The notes: generated by a model not told the origin, from the letters alone. A DNA stretch of 59,208 bases from Limibacterium fermenti (GCF_041902845.1 NZ_CP159487.1:1-59208), one strand, 5' to 3'; counted from the first letter of the stretch, positions 35,804 to 45,298 are shown. Translations and numbers: made by a program.

Positions 35804-36000
35804 AATTTCTCGGAATCTATGGTCAGTAGTTCTCCTTTCTCTTTCTCCTTTCTGGCTTCTTTAATTTTGTTCTCCAGTTCCGGATAAAAAAGATCTTCTC
35901 CGGTTTTTTCGCTCCTGTATTTGATTTGCATTTCTTCAAACATCGCTTTCAACAGTTTCAACTGCCTTTCATTTTCAGGCATGACTAAAATAGTTTTCAT
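35788..36000 (-). CDS. RelB-like antitoxin (DUF2683-type)
   Basis: 70 aa. The N-terminal half (MKTILVMPENERQLKLLKAM) is the short ribbon-helix segment and the C-terminal half is charged and helical (ENKIKEARKEKEKGELL). It is homologous to the antitoxin at 17908-18132 and is encoded before its toxin, the usual order. A promoter match lies 25 bases upstream at 36025-36032, where autoregulation would be expected. Confidence 0.83.
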   Translation of the reverse strand: MKTILVMPENERQLKLLKAMFEEMQIKYRSEKTGEDLFYPELENKIKEARKEKEKGELLTIDSEKLWESI

Positions 36001-36024
36001 ACTTGTTTACTTTATATTCAGATA

Positions 36025-36032
36025 CAAAGATA
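36025..36032 (-). promoter_or_regulatory. Predicted -7 box for the second toxin-antitoxin pair
   Basis: On the minus strand TATCTTTG fits TAnnTTTG, 25 bases before the antitoxin start. No TTTG was found at -33. Confidence 0.5.
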
Positions 36033-36080
36033 GTATTTTAACGGCACGCCGGAAACTATTTTTTATGCGCGAGAAAACAA

Positions 36081-37487
36081 TCAGTTTACGCCTCCTCCCA
36101 ACGCATTATACAAATTCACCACGCATTGCAATTGCTCCAACCGTTCGCTTACTCGATTCAAACGCGCCGAAAGATAGGACTGTTGGGCCGTCAGCACGGC
36201 CGTATAATCGACCTCGTTGGCTTTCAACAACTCTTCGGTATACTCCACCGATTTTTGCGTAGCATCGATCTGTTGTTCGCGCAAATCGGTTTTACGGGCC
36301 ACACTTTCATACGTATATAAAATGTCGGAAACTTCTTTTCCGGCGTTCAACACGGCATTTTGAAACGCAGCCATCGCCTGAATCTGACTTTCCTTTGCCG
36401 TTTCGAGATTGGCCTTTAATTGCCCTTGTGCAAATATCGGTTGCGTTAATCCGCCGACGATGTTCGCCAACAGGTTTTCGAGACTGAACAAATTGGAGAA
36501 TCCGGAAGAGGCATATCCCACCATAGAACCCGAATGAAGGGTGATGGAAGGATAAAAACTTGCCCGGGCGGCGTTCGTCAACTCAAAAGCGACACGGAAA
36601 TCCAGTTCGGCCTGTTTTACATCGGGACGGCGCGAAAGCAGTCGGGCCGGGACTCCCGCTTTCAACTGTCCCGGAACGGGTTGCGTGTCCAATGCAGAGC
36701 GCTCTACAGGACCCGGTTTCTTGCCCGAAAGGAGATTGATCGTATTCTCCAACTGACGGATACTGTTTTCTATATCGATGGCGCTCAGCCGGGTGTTCAG
36801 CAACAGAGCGCGGCTTTGCTCAACCGCAGCAGCGTTTTGCCGGGCGGCTTCTTTCAACGCTTCCATCGTTTCGACACTCTTGTCCAACAGTACGACCGTT
36901 TCCTTCGTGATAACCAGTTGTTCATCCAGCGCCAAAAGCGAATAGTAGGCATCGGCTATATTGGCTATCAACCCCGACTGCACCATATCTTTATAAGCCT
37001 GACTCTTCAGGAAGCGGGCATATTGTGCACGCGACTGCCGGTTGAGTTTTCCCCACACATCCAACTCCCAGTTCGCACTTATTCCGGCAAAGACATCATT
37101 CGAACTACGACTGAAAGCTTTGTTTCCGTCGGATGTTGCGGTATGCGTTACGGTAGCGCCCGCCGACACGTTGGGAAAATAAGCCGCCCGCGTTCTTTTT
37201 AATTCGATGTCCGCCTGACGGATACTGCTCACGGCAATCTGCAAATCGGCATTATTCACAAGAGCCGTATCGATAAGGCGCACCAAATACGGATCCGAGA
37301 AAAAATTCCGCCAGGGAATATCGGCAATCGAGGTACTGTCGGAAGCAATCACCTCCCGGTACAATTCAGTGGTATCCACCACCGGCGAGCGATACGGATT
37401 CAGTACGTGGCAAGAGGATAATCCTAAAAAAATAACACATCCCGTAAGCAAAAACAGGGCTAATCGATTGTTATTTTTGATCTTCAT
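36081..37487 (-). CDS. RND efflux outer-membrane factor (NodT/OprM family)
   Basis: 468 aa from MKIKNNNRLALFLL; the upstream in-frame ATGs fall inside the RND pump gene and lack signal character. Lipobox GLSSC. Two repeated halves of the outer-membrane efflux family are visible, each with a long coiled-coil (about residues 185-260 and 390-460) and barrel strands; LLSRRPDVKQAELDFRVAF and the ADAYYSLLALDEQLVIT block are typical. It forms the trimeric exit duct of the tripartite pump encoded with it. Its start overlaps the pump gene end by 17 bases. Confidence 0.94.
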   Translation of the reverse strand: MKIKNNNRLALFLLTGCVIFLGLSSCHVLNPYRSPVVDTTELYREVIASDSTSIADIPWRNFFSDPYLVRLIDTALVNNADLQIAVSSIRQADIELKRTRAAYFPNVSAGATVTHTATSDGNKAFSRSSNDVFAGISANWELDVWGKLNRQSRAQYARFLKSQAYKDMVQSGLIANIADAYYSLLALDEQLVITKETVVLLDKSVETMEALKEAARQNAAAVEQSRALLLNTRLSAIDIENSIRQLENTINLLSGKKPGPVERSALDTQPVPGQLKAGVPARLLSRRPDVKQAELDFRVAFELTNAARASFYPSITLHSGSMVGYASSGFSNLFSLENLLANIVGGLTQPIFAQGQLKANLETAKESQIQAMAAFQNAVLNAGKEVSDILYTYESVARKTDLREQQIDATQKSVEYTEELLKANEVDYTAVLTAQQSYLSARLNRVSERLEQLQCVVNLYNALGGGVN

Positions 37488-40400
37488 TATTTTTCTTGAT
37501 TGTTTCATCATCATCTTCATCTACATTTACCAGTCCCGACTTGCGGAAACGGTCTTCAAAAGTTTGGAAAAGAATATACAGCGAAGGGATAACCAGTACG
37601 CCCAATACCGTTCCGATCAACATTCCGCCGATGGCGCTCAATCCGATGGAACGATTCCCCACGGCGCCGGCGCCGGTAGCCAACATCAAAGGCGTAAGGC
37701 CGGCAATGAATGCGAAAGAGGTCATCAGGATAGGACGGAAACGGGCTACAGCTCCATTCACGGCCGCTTCCACGATATTCATCCCCTGCTTCCTGCGCTG
37801 TATGGCGTATTCCACAATCAGGATCGCGTTCTTGGCAAGCAACCCGATGAGCATGATGAGCGATATCTGCACATAAATACTATTGGTAATTCCCTGATGG
37901 ACACCAAAGAGCCACAGGAAGATAAACACTCCCGCCAACCCTACGGGCAACGAAAGGATCACCGCCAGCGGCAAGATATAACTTTCGTACAGCGCAGCCA
38001 GCAACAAGAATACAAAGATCAGGCAGAGCATAAAAATCATAAAGGTCTGGTTACCGCTCTGCACCTCCTCGCGCGTCATCCCCGAATACTCATACGTATA
38101 ACCTTCGGCAAGGCCCTCGCTCAGTTCATTCACTTTATTAATTACATCCCCCGTACTATATCCTCCGGCAGTATTGGGGATAATGGTTACATCCATCGAC
38201 GTATATAAGTTGTAGCGCGAAATCGTTTGCGGGCCGGTCACATCCGTCACCGTGAAATATTCGGTGATGGGCGACATTTCTCCCGAAGCAGTCCTGACAT
38301 AGTAGCTGTTCAGGTCATCCATTTTCGAGCGGTATTCGGGCGACGTTTGCAAAATCACCCGGTACGATTTCCCGAACAACGTGATGTTCGACGTATATAA
38401 GCTACCGATATATATTTGCAACGTCGACAGCACATCGTTCATCGAAAGGCCCGCCTCCATGACTTTGGCCACATTCACATCGAGTTGCTTTTGCGGAAAA
38501 TTAGGATTGAAAGTGGTGGAGGCCATCAATATTTCATCTTGCTGCTGAAGCTCTTGAAGGAACTTTTGCGTAACGGCATAAAAATCGGTGATATTCCCTC
38601 CGGTCTTGTCCTGCATCTTCAAATCCACACCGCTCGCCAAGCCGAAACCTCTCAACGTAGGCGCGCTGAATATCATAAACTCGGCGCCGATAAGAGAGTC
38701 CGTCCGCTGCTTCAAGACTGAAACGATATCCGAAGCCGTGCGTTTACGCTCGCCCCACGGAGTCAGTTTATACATCACGGTTCCGTAAGAACTTCCCAAT
38801 CCGCTCATAAAGTTAATACCCGAAATAGTGGCCACATTTTGCACTTCCGGAATGGATTCGGAAAGAGACGCCACCTGATGGACAATCGAATCGGAACGTT
38901 CCAGAGACGATCCCGGCGGCAAGGTAATCATCAATATCACCTCCCCGCTATCTTCCTGCGGAACAAATCCGGTAGGAATGAGGCGCATCAATCCGAAAAG
39001 AATCAAAGAAAAGACGGCGATCATCGCCACCGTAATCCAACGGTGTTTTTTCTTACCGAGAAAACGCAATGTCTTTTCGTATTGCACGGTCAGTTTGTCG
39101 AAATACGTATTAAAGAATTTGAAGAACCGTTTAATAAGATTGTTTTTCGCCGGACGGGCGGTTTGCGATTCCGGCGGTTCGGGACGAAGGAAAAGGGCGC
39201 TTAAGGCAGGGCTTAACGTCAAGGCATTGATAGCCGAGATAATGATCGCCGTAGCCAAAGTCAATCCGAACTGTTTATAAAACACGCCGCTGGTTCCTCC
39301 GATAAAACTGACGGGAATAAATACCGAAGCCATCACCAGGGTAATGGAGACAATAGCAGGAGCGATCTCCTTCATGGTCTCAATCGTCGCCTCTTTCGCG
39401 TTTTTAGCCCCTTTTTCGAGCTGCGCGTGGACGGCCTCGACCACCACTATCGCATCATCCACCACAATTCCAATAGCCAGCACCAAGGCGAACAGCGTAA
39501 GAAGATTGATGGAAAAGCCTAACAGTTGCAACACAAAGAACGAGCCGATAATCGCTACCGGAATGGCAATGGCGGGTATAAGCGTCGAACGGAAACTCTG
39601 TAAGAAGATAAGTACGACAAGGAACACCAACACAAAAGCCTCCAATAAAGTGGTCACGACTTTGTGGATGGACGCATCGAGGAACTCGTTCGCGTCGGAC
39701 ATGTAAGTCAGCTTAAAGCCCGGCGGAAAGTTCTTGGAAACATCATCCAATTCCGTCTTCACCCGGTTGATCAGCTCCTGGGCATTGGAATTAGACGTTT
39801 GGCTGACACTAATGGATACGGCCGGAGCGCCGTCCGTCGTAGACAACACCGAATAATTCATAGAGCCCAGTTCGACATCGGCCACATCCGAAAGGCGGAG
39901 GATATGCCCGTTGGAAGAGCGAAGGACAATATTCCCGAATTCTTCCACCGTTTTAAGCCGCCCCGTATATTTGAGCGGGTATTGGAACGTCTGATCGCTG
40001 TTTTGACCCAGCTCCCCGGGAGCCGCTTCCACGTTTTGGTCGGAAAGGAGTTGCCTCACTTCCTGCGGCGTGATGCCATACGAAGCCATCACATCGGGTT
40101 TCAACCAGATACGCATGGAGTAGGTTCGCGCACCCATTACGCTGGCATCTCCAACTCCGGAAATACGTTTTATTTGGGGCAAGACATTGATATCGACATA
40201 ATTTTGAATAAACTGTTGATCGTGCTCCGGATTGGTGGACGACACCGAAATACGCAGCACGTTATCGGTTTGTTGTTTCTGAACCGTCACGCCCGCCATC
40301 GTCACCTCGGCAGGAAGCAGCGAAGTAGCCTGATTCACGCGGTTTTGCACGTTTACCGTAGCCATGTCGGGGTCGACCTCCTGTTCGAAATAAATGGTGA

Positions 40401-40668
40401 TGGAAGCCGATCCGCTATTGGAAGCTGTCGACGTCATATACGTCATTCCTTCCACTCCGTTGATTTGCTCTTCCAGGGGAATCACCACGCTGTTCATCAC
40501 CACGTCGGCGTTGGCCCCGCTATAATTGGCCCAAACGCGTACGGTGGGCGGAGCGATATTGGGGTACTGTTCGACCGGTAAGGTAGATAATCCCAAAATT
40601 CCCAAAACAACAATTAAAATGGAAATTACCGTGGATAAAACCGGCCTTTCTATAAAAATTTTCAGCAT
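37471..40668 (-). CDS. RND multidrug efflux pump (AcrB/MexB-like, HAE1 family)
   Basis: 1065 aa with 12 membrane helices and two large periplasmic loops. Signatures include MLKIFIERPVLSTVISILIV at the N-terminus, PVEQYPNIAPP, the TM4 proton-relay segment LAIGIVVDDAIVVVEAV (Asp pair), and GLLAKNAILIVEYA with TM10 Lys. This is the proton-driven inner-membrane pump that exports hydrophobic drugs, bile salts and similar compounds through the outer-membrane factor encoded next. The C-terminal tail is acidic and lysine-rich. No regulator gene is adjacent. Confidence 0.96.
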   Translation of the reverse strand: MLKIFIERPVLSTVISILIVVLGILGLSTLPVEQYPNIAPPTVRVWANYSGANADVVMNSVVIPLEEQINGVEGMTYMTSTASNSGSASITIYFEQEVDPDMATVNVQNRVNQATSLLPAEVTMAGVTVQKQQTDNVLRISVSSTNPEHDQQFIQNYVDINVLPQIKRISGVGDASVMGARTYSMRIWLKPDVMASYGITPQEVRQLLSDQNVEAAPGELGQNSDQTFQYPLKYTGRLKTVEEFGNIVLRSSNGHILRLSDVADVELGSMNYSVLSTTDGAPAVSISVSQTSNSNAQELINRVKTELDDVSKNFPPGFKLTYMSDANEFLDASIHKVVTTLLEAFVLVFLVVLIFLQSFRSTLIPAIAIPVAIIGSFFVLQLLGFSINLLTLFALVLAIGIVVDDAIVVVEAVHAQLEKGAKNAKEATIETMKEIAPAIVSITLVMASVFIPVSFIGGTSGVFYKQFGLTLATAIIISAINALTLSPALSALFLRPEPPESQTARPAKNNLIKRFFKFFNTYFDKLTVQYEKTLRFLGKKKHRWITVAMIAVFSLILFGLMRLIPTGFVPQEDSGEVILMITLPPGSSLERSDSIVHQVASLSESIPEVQNVATISGINFMSGLGSSYGTVMYKLTPWGERKRTASDIVSVLKQRTDSLIGAEFMIFSAPTLRGFGLASGVDLKMQDKTGGNITDFYAVTQKFLQELQQQDEILMASTTFNPNFPQKQLDVNVAKVMEAGLSMNDVLSTLQIYIGSLYTSNITLFGKSYRVILQTSPEYRSKMDDLNSYYVRTASGEMSPITEYFTVTDVTGPQTISRYNLYTSMDVTIIPNTAGGYSTGDVINKVNELSEGLAEGYTYEYSGMTREEVQSGNQTFMIFMLCLIFVFLLLAALYESYILPLAVILSLPVGLAGVFIFLWLFGVHQGITNSIYVQISLIMLIGLLAKNAILIVEYAIQRRKQGMNIVEAAVNGAVARFRPILMTSFAFIAGLTPLMLATGAGAVGNRSIGLSAIGGMLIGTVLGVLVIPSLYILFQTFEDRFRKSGLVNVDEDDDETIKKNNEDQK

Positions 40669-40727
40669 AATTTTTTATTTTCTTTCAAATGTGTTACAAG
40701 CGGCCGAGGGCGTCGCCCGTACGGATA

Positions 40728-40759
40728 CCGGGAGGCGTCGCTCCAAGCGACATCCCCGG
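40728..40759. repeat. GC-rich hairpin between adaptor and pump genes
   Basis: GTCGCT (40737-40742) and AGCGAC (40746-40751) close a CCA loop, and CCGGG (40728-40732) pairs with CCCGG (40755-40759). The 101-base gap is otherwise a GC-rich stretch unlike the AT-rich intergenic spacers elsewhere. It may be a dispersed palindromic element that lowers pump expression relative to the adaptor. Confidence 0.45.
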
Positions 40760-40769
40760 CAACCCCCCA

Positions 40770-41882
40770 TTATCGTTCTTCCTTTATTTTAATTTTCTGG
40801 GCATTCCGCAAAGTGGCGATGCCATCCAATACAATCCGGTCGCCCTCCTCGAGGCCCTGCGTAACCACATAGTTTTTACCGTCGGGCAAAGGATCGACCT
40901 GCACAATGGACTGAACCGTAGAATCATTCACCACTTTATACAAGACGATTTTGTCTTGTTGGGCAAACGTCGATTTTTGAGGAATCACAAATACATTTCC
41001 CACTTTGCGCGGAATCGAAACTTTGCCGCTGGCGCCGCTTCTCAGAACGCCCTGTTCGTTAGGGAACGCTACACGCAAGTTAACCGATCCGGTTGCCTGG
41101 TTGACAATGCCCGATATCGTGGAAACTTTTCCTTTTTCGGGATAGACCGTACCGTCGGCAAGGGTAAGGGTCGCTTCGGGGATATTCCCGATCTTTTCGC
41201 CCATCGAATTTCCTTCGAGGGTAGAAAGTAATGCCGAAAAAGCTTTTTCGTTAATGGAAAAATACGCATATACCGTTTCGACATTCGAAATAGTCGTCAG
41301 CGTGGTAGCGCCGGTAACCATATTTCCACTACGATAAGGAATAGAACCGACGACGCCTTCAATAGGACTTGTAACGGTGGTCCAGCCCGTGGTGGCCTGC
41401 GCCGCTTTTAAGGCAACCTCAGCCTCCGATTTTGAAGCCTGGGAAGCTTTATAGGCATTTTCATATGTTTCGAGTTGTACCGTACTGACTATATTTTTAT
41501 CGGCCAACGGACGGATACGGTCCACATCAAGGCGGGCGGTATTCAGATTCGCCTCAGCGGTTTCCAACGCAGCCTTAGCCGAAGCCAAATCATGCTCGGA
41601 GGTAGGCGAATTCACCGAAAACAGAGCTTGCCCCTTTTTCACATACGCCCCTTCATCGATGTACACTTTATCGATGTAGCCGCTCACCCGTGGTTTTATC
41701 TCCGCATCTTCTTTTCCCCTTAATGTCACAGGATATACGCTTTGGAGTTCAGCGTCCTGTTTTTCCACAACCATTACCGGATACTCTCTTTCGGGACTCT
41801 CATTCTGCTGGCTTCTTCGTTGAGAACACGAAACAAGCAACAACAACGAAATCCCTCCTATTACCGTCGTTCTTATATTCAT
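40770..41882 (-). CDS. RND efflux periplasmic adaptor (membrane fusion protein)
   Basis: 370 aa with a lipobox (LLLVSC, Cys19). Lipoyl-like halves flank a coiled-coil hairpin: GYIDKVYIDEGAYVKKGQALF, then helices about residues 95-150 (SAKAALETAEANLNTARLDV), then TSPIEGVVGSIPYRSGNMV; a beta-barrel domain and membrane-proximal domain follow. It bridges the pump and the outer-membrane duct. It is first in the adaptor-pump-duct operon, with a predicted promoter about 275 bases upstream. Confidence 0.94.
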   Translation of the reverse strand: MNIRTTVIGGISLLLLVSCSQRRSQQNESPEREYPVMVVEKQDAELQSVYPVTLRGKEDAEIKPRVSGYIDKVYIDEGAYVKKGQALFSVNSPTSEHDLASAKAALETAEANLNTARLDVDRIRPLADKNIVSTVQLETYENAYKASQASKSEAEVALKAAQATTGWTTVTSPIEGVVGSIPYRSGNMVTGATTLTTISNVETVYAYFSINEKAFSALLSTLEGNSMGEKIGNIPEATLTLADGTVYPEKGKVSTISGIVNQATGSVNLRVAFPNEQGVLRSGASGKVSIPRKVGNVFVIPQKSTFAQQDKIVLYKVVNDSTVQSIVQVDPLPDGKNYVVTQGLEEGDRIVLDGIATLRNAQKIKIKEER

Positions 41883-42157
41883 ATTTATTTTACGTAAATT
41901 ATCTCTTACCTATTTTATAACCTTTACCGGGAGTCACCTTTCCTTCGCGGTTTTTTATGTGACAAATTCTCCTATTGAAACAGTTCCGAAGTGCGAAGTA
42001 ACAGTATTATCGATATATAAAAAAATTAATTCGACCAATAACCGGATTTTATCGACAAAAATCAACCCCGTAATCCCATTTTCAAAATTCGATTTCCCAT
42101 CCATCCAAAGGAATTCATGGTTGGAGGAAACGGAGAACCGTCCATTTTTCAGAAGAG

Positions 42158-42186
42158 CAAAAATACAAAGAAATCTCAGAGACAAA
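42158..42186 (-). promoter_or_regulatory. Predicted promoter of the RND efflux operon
   Basis: On the minus strand TATTTTTG (42158-42165) fits TAnnTTTG, and TTTG (42183-42186) lies 17 bases upstream. It implies an untranslated leader of about 270 bases before the adaptor gene. The stretch 41883-42300 otherwise shows no convincing gene. Confidence 0.45.
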
Positions 42187-42306
42187 CGCTTTTTATTTTC
42201 TTAATTACTTTATTTCACAAGTTTTAAAGATGTGCCGAACACCAAAGCCGCTTTCATGAGGCATCTGTCGTATTTAAAACTTATTTCATTTATAAAAAAT
42301 TCTCCT

Positions 42307-42314
42307 TACCTTTG
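42307..42314 (+). promoter_or_regulatory. Predicted -7 box for the B12-regulated operon
   Basis: TACCTTTG fits TAnnTTTG exactly and lies just before the riboswitch, so transcription would begin near its 5' edge. No TTTG is seen at -33. Confidence 0.55.
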
Positions 42315-42318
42315 CCCC

Positions 42319-42508
42319 GTATTATGGTGAACCGCTACTTTTCGGTAAGCGGTGAGAGGGAATCCGATGAAAATCCGGAACAATACCCGTTGCTGTGATC
42401 CCGTTCTTAACAAGAATATTGCAAACTTCGGCCACTGATATCAACCGCACATTGTATATCGGGAAGGCTTGCAAAAAGGGAAAGTCAGAAAACCTGCCGT
42501 AAGGATAC
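42319..42508 (+). ncRNA. Cobalamin riboswitch
   Basis: The conserved cobalamin-aptamer segments occur in order: GAGGGAATCCGATGAAAATC at about 42354, TTGCTGTGATC, GCCACTG at 42431-42437, GGGAAGGC at 42461-42468, and the B12 box AAGTCAGAAAACCTGCC at 42482-42498. The flanks GTAT/ATAC can close the outer helix. It lies 74 bases before the TonB receptor start. In this class adenosylcobalamin or a related corrinoid binds and turns expression off, usually by blocking translation or ending transcription. The edges are approximate. Confidence 0.95.
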
Positions 42509-42581
42509 AACATTCATTTATCCCGGGTTTGGAAAAGTGAATCGAAGATAATTTGTCTTTCTACAATATTCCAAAAAAAGT

Positions 42582-44588
42582 ATGAAACGTAAAAATGCTT
42601 TTATTGCACTCCTTGTGCTATCGTTATTTTTGTACGAAGCCGTGTATGGACAGGGTGAAGGAGAACAGATTCTCCGGCCGAATACACAAACCGGCGATAG
42701 TCTGGAAATAAAAGATAAAATCCGGAATTTGGAAGAAATCGTCGTCACCGGAACTCGTACGGAAAAAACATTGGCCAATACGCCCATATTGACCCGTGTA
42801 ATATCGTCCGCCCAATTAAGGCAAAATGATTTTGAAAACATCATGGACGCATTGGAATATACTATTCCGGGATTGCAATTCAATAGTGATCCGCGTGGAG
42901 ACAATATCCGTATACAAGGGCTCGAAAATAAATATCTTTTGATCTTAGTCGATGGGGAACGCCTGTCGACCACTCCGGGTGGGCCGATCGATTTTGAACG
43001 ATTGAGCCTGTCGAATGTTAAGCAAATTGAAATTATCAAAGGAGCCGCCTCTGCCTTGTACGGTTCGAGCGCAATTGGAATGACCATCAATATTATTACT
43101 AAAACGCCTGACAGGAAATTGGAAGGTTGGGCCAAAACCCGTTATTCCCGCTTCAACGATTGGGTGCTGGATGCCAGCGTGGGTACTGCTTTCAGGAGAA
43201 TCACCTCCCAAACGCTTTTTTACCGGAATTCGCATAATGGATACGACCTTACACCCGAATCGCCGCAAGCATTTACCAAAGATCCGGGCACGAACATGAA
43301 TATTGAACAAAAATTCGCTTGGAACCACAAAAAGACGCAGATAACGGCGTCCGGCATCTATTACCTTACGGAAGTGACGAACCCCGGAGAAAGTGTCAAA
43401 AACACCCATTATAAAAGTAATAATAAAACCCTCCGGGTGACCGCCACTCAACACTTCGCAGACAATCATCAATTGAAAGCTTCCTATTACGGCGACTTCT
43501 ATACCCGTAACACCATCTATCAGTCGACAAACGAATCGGAAAAAAATGCCACGTCCGACATACAGACCCTTCGTATATTGGACACGTACACCCCTTCAGT
43601 AAGCCTACAGGCTATTGCCGGCGCGGAATATAACTGGAATAAGGATTATAATGCGATTCAATATGGCGAAGAAATAAAAACGCGTAAAGTAAACGATATG
43701 AACGGTTTTGCGCAGGTTGACTGGCAAATAATTCCGCTTCTGAATGTCGTAGGAGGATTTCGCTTAACGCATCATTCCGTATTCGGGAATGCCTATAGCC
43801 CGAAGATTAACGTCATGCTCAGTCCCGGCAATTGGAAATTCCGGGGAGGTTACAGCAAAGGATTCAAAGCCCCCGATCCGACCGAATTATTCTCCGACTT
43901 CATGATGGGTTCTGTCTCTCACAATATCGGCAATCCCGACTTAAAAGCCGAAAAGTCCGATTATCTGTATTTTTCCTCCGAATATCGCCGTGCGGCTTTC
44001 AATATAAGCGTCGATATGTATCAGAACAGCATCCGGAATAAAATTCAATCGGCATTCGTGGTGGTAAAGGACGAAAAAGGCGTGGAAGAAACGGAATTAC
44101 GTTATAGCAACGTAGACAACGCCCGCATCCGCGGAATGGAATTAAATGTAGATTACCGTCCGGCACAAAAAGTCTCTCTTCATGGAACCTACGCTTATAC
44201 TGACGCAAAAGATACGGAAACGGATTTGCAACTGAAAGGCAACATCCGCCACGCCTTCAGTTGGCATGCAACCTATAAGGACCGGCTGTTGGAGAAAGAT
44301 TTTTCGATTTCTTTAGCCGGTCATTGGAATTCGTCCAAGATCAACGATACGGAAGAGATTACGACCGATTCCCATACGGGGAAGACCGTTCAAACCGTCA
44401 CCACCAATCCCCAATCGGCTTTCAGCTTATGGAAACTGACAGTGGTGTGTACGCTTTGGAAGAAAGGACATACACAACTGGATATATCCGGCGGCATCCG
44501 TAACATATTCAATTATACCGATCCGGTTAAATTTACCACCTACGATCCGGGGCGGAGGTTCTTCGGATCCGTTTTATTCAAATTTTAA
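42582..44588 (+). CDS. TonB-dependent receptor for corrinoid or haem (BtuB/HmuR-like)
   Basis: 668 aa with a signal peptide (MKRKNAFIALLVLSLFLYEA). After a short linker come the TonB-box region LEEIVVTGTRTEKTL, a plug domain (FENIMDALEYTIPGL, NIRIQGLENKYLLILVDGER, IEIIKGAASALYGSSAIG) and a 22-strand barrel ending in Phe (FFGSVLFKF), including FRGGYSKGFKAPDPTELF. Its size and lack of a carboxypeptidase-like domain fit BtuB or HmuR. The riboswitch in front argues for a corrinoid or porphyrin precursor as ligand, while the HmuY and HmuS-like genes that follow are classically haem genes. The ligand is unresolved. Confidence 0.92.
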   Translation: MKRKNAFIALLVLSLFLYEAVYGQGEGEQILRPNTQTGDSLEIKDKIRNLEEIVVTGTRTEKTLANTPILTRVISSAQLRQNDFENIMDALEYTIPGLQFNSDPRGDNIRIQGLENKYLLILVDGERLSTTPGGPIDFERLSLSNVKQIEIIKGAASALYGSSAIGMTINIITKTPDRKLEGWAKTRYSRFNDWVLDASVGTAFRRITSQTLFYRNSHNGYDLTPESPQAFTKDPGTNMNIEQKFAWNHKKTQITASGIYYLTEVTNPGESVKNTHYKSNNKTLRVTATQHFADNHQLKASYYGDFYTRNTIYQSTNESEKNATSDIQTLRILDTYTPSVSLQAIAGAEYNWNKDYNAIQYGEEIKTRKVNDMNGFAQVDWQIIPLLNVVGGFRLTHHSVFGNAYSPKINVMLSPGNWKFRGGYSKGFKAPDPTELFSDFMMGSVSHNIGNPDLKAEKSDYLYFSSEYRRAAFNISVDMYQNSIRNKIQSAFVVVKDEKGVEETELRYSNVDNARIRGMELNVDYRPAQKVSLHGTYAYTDAKDTETDLQLKGNIRHAFSWHATYKDRLLEKDFSISLAGHWNSSKINDTEEITTDSHTGKTVQTVTTNPQSAFSLWKLTVVCTLWKKGHTQLDISGGIRNIFNYTDPVKFTTYDPGRRFFGSVLFKF

Positions 44589-44617
44589 CAATAACAATGT
44601 ATTTAAATTATTTAGCA

Positions 44618-45235
44618 ATGAAAAAGATCACTTTTTTAAAACAAGCTTTTTTCTTGACAGTCGCTCTTTCTTTCATCGGAGTATTTCAATCTTGTGACAA
44701 AGAAGATAATCCGGTGGTAAATCCCGAGGCGAAAAAGGTCACTTTTAAAGCAGAAAGTTTCACCGAATGGACCTATTTCTCTTTCGAAAAAGGAACAGTC
44801 GTTACCGTGGATCAAGAAGAATATTCCGAAAACCTGAACTGGGATATGGGATTCCTCCGTTTTAATATCCGCACTAACGGCGGCACATCGGGGAAAGGAC
44901 AGGGAGCAGTGTACGCCACCGATAAAAAGAGCTTTGATGAGGTAACAACTATCCCAACTTCAGGCCTTATAACCGATTCTGAAATAAGTGTCATGAAATC
45001 CGGAGACATGCCTCCTAAATATGCAAAAACGACGGGAAATACCGCTTTCAAAGTAGGAGAAAATCAAGGATGGGCATTTTATAATTACAAGTCCGGAGAT
45101 TGGACGATTAATAACAATGTTTTCATTGTACGCTCTGCAAATGGCAAATATGCGAAGGTAATTATGAAGAACTTTTTAAACGAAAAAGATGAATCCGGTT
45201 ACATCACGTTCGAATATGTGTATCCGTTCAATTGA
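44618..45235 (+). CDS. HmuY-family tetrapyrrole-binding lipoprotein
   Basis: 205 aa from MKKITFLKQAFFL, chosen over an ATG 7 codons upstream because it gives a normal lipoprotein signal (lipobox VFQSC). The beta-rich body (WTYFSFEKGTVV, NWDMGFLRFNIRTNGGTSG, GWAFYNYKSGDW, YITFEYVYPF) fits the HmuY family, surface haemophores that hand haem to HmuR in Porphyromonas. Candidate ligands near the expected binding region are MKSGDMPPKY Met residues rather than the His pair of classical HmuY. It lies 29 bases after the receptor gene and probably works with it; under a B12 riboswitch it may bind a corrinoid. Confidence 0.85.
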   Translation: MKKITFLKQAFFLTVALSFIGVFQSCDKEDNPVVNPEAKKVTFKAESFTEWTYFSFEKGTVVTVDQEEYSENLNWDMGFLRFNIRTNGGTSGKGQGAVYATDKKSFDEVTTIPTSGLITDSEISVMKSGDMPPKYAKTTGNTAFKVGENQGWAFYNYKSGDWTINNNVFIVRSANGKYAKVIMKNFLNEKDESGYITFEYVYPFN

Positions 45236-45262
45236 TTTATTGACTTATATCTATTTTTATAT

Positions 45263-45298
45263 TATCCTTACAGCCTAACATATCCGGCTGTAAGGATA
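45263..45298 (+). terminator. Hairpin before the CobN/HmuS gene
   Basis: TATCCTTACAGCC (45263-45275) pairs perfectly with GGCTGTAAGGATA (45286-45298) around a 10-base loop. No U-run follows; the ATG of the next gene is 16 bases away. It could reduce downstream expression, act as a processing site that protects the receptor/HmuY mRNA, or be a weak terminator. Confidence 0.55.

Noticed and set aside
41955..42204. 76- and 81-aa ORFs on opposite strands in the gap before the riboswitch
   Set aside because: One starts inside the predicted promoter, both lack recognisable domains and they are mutual shadows.
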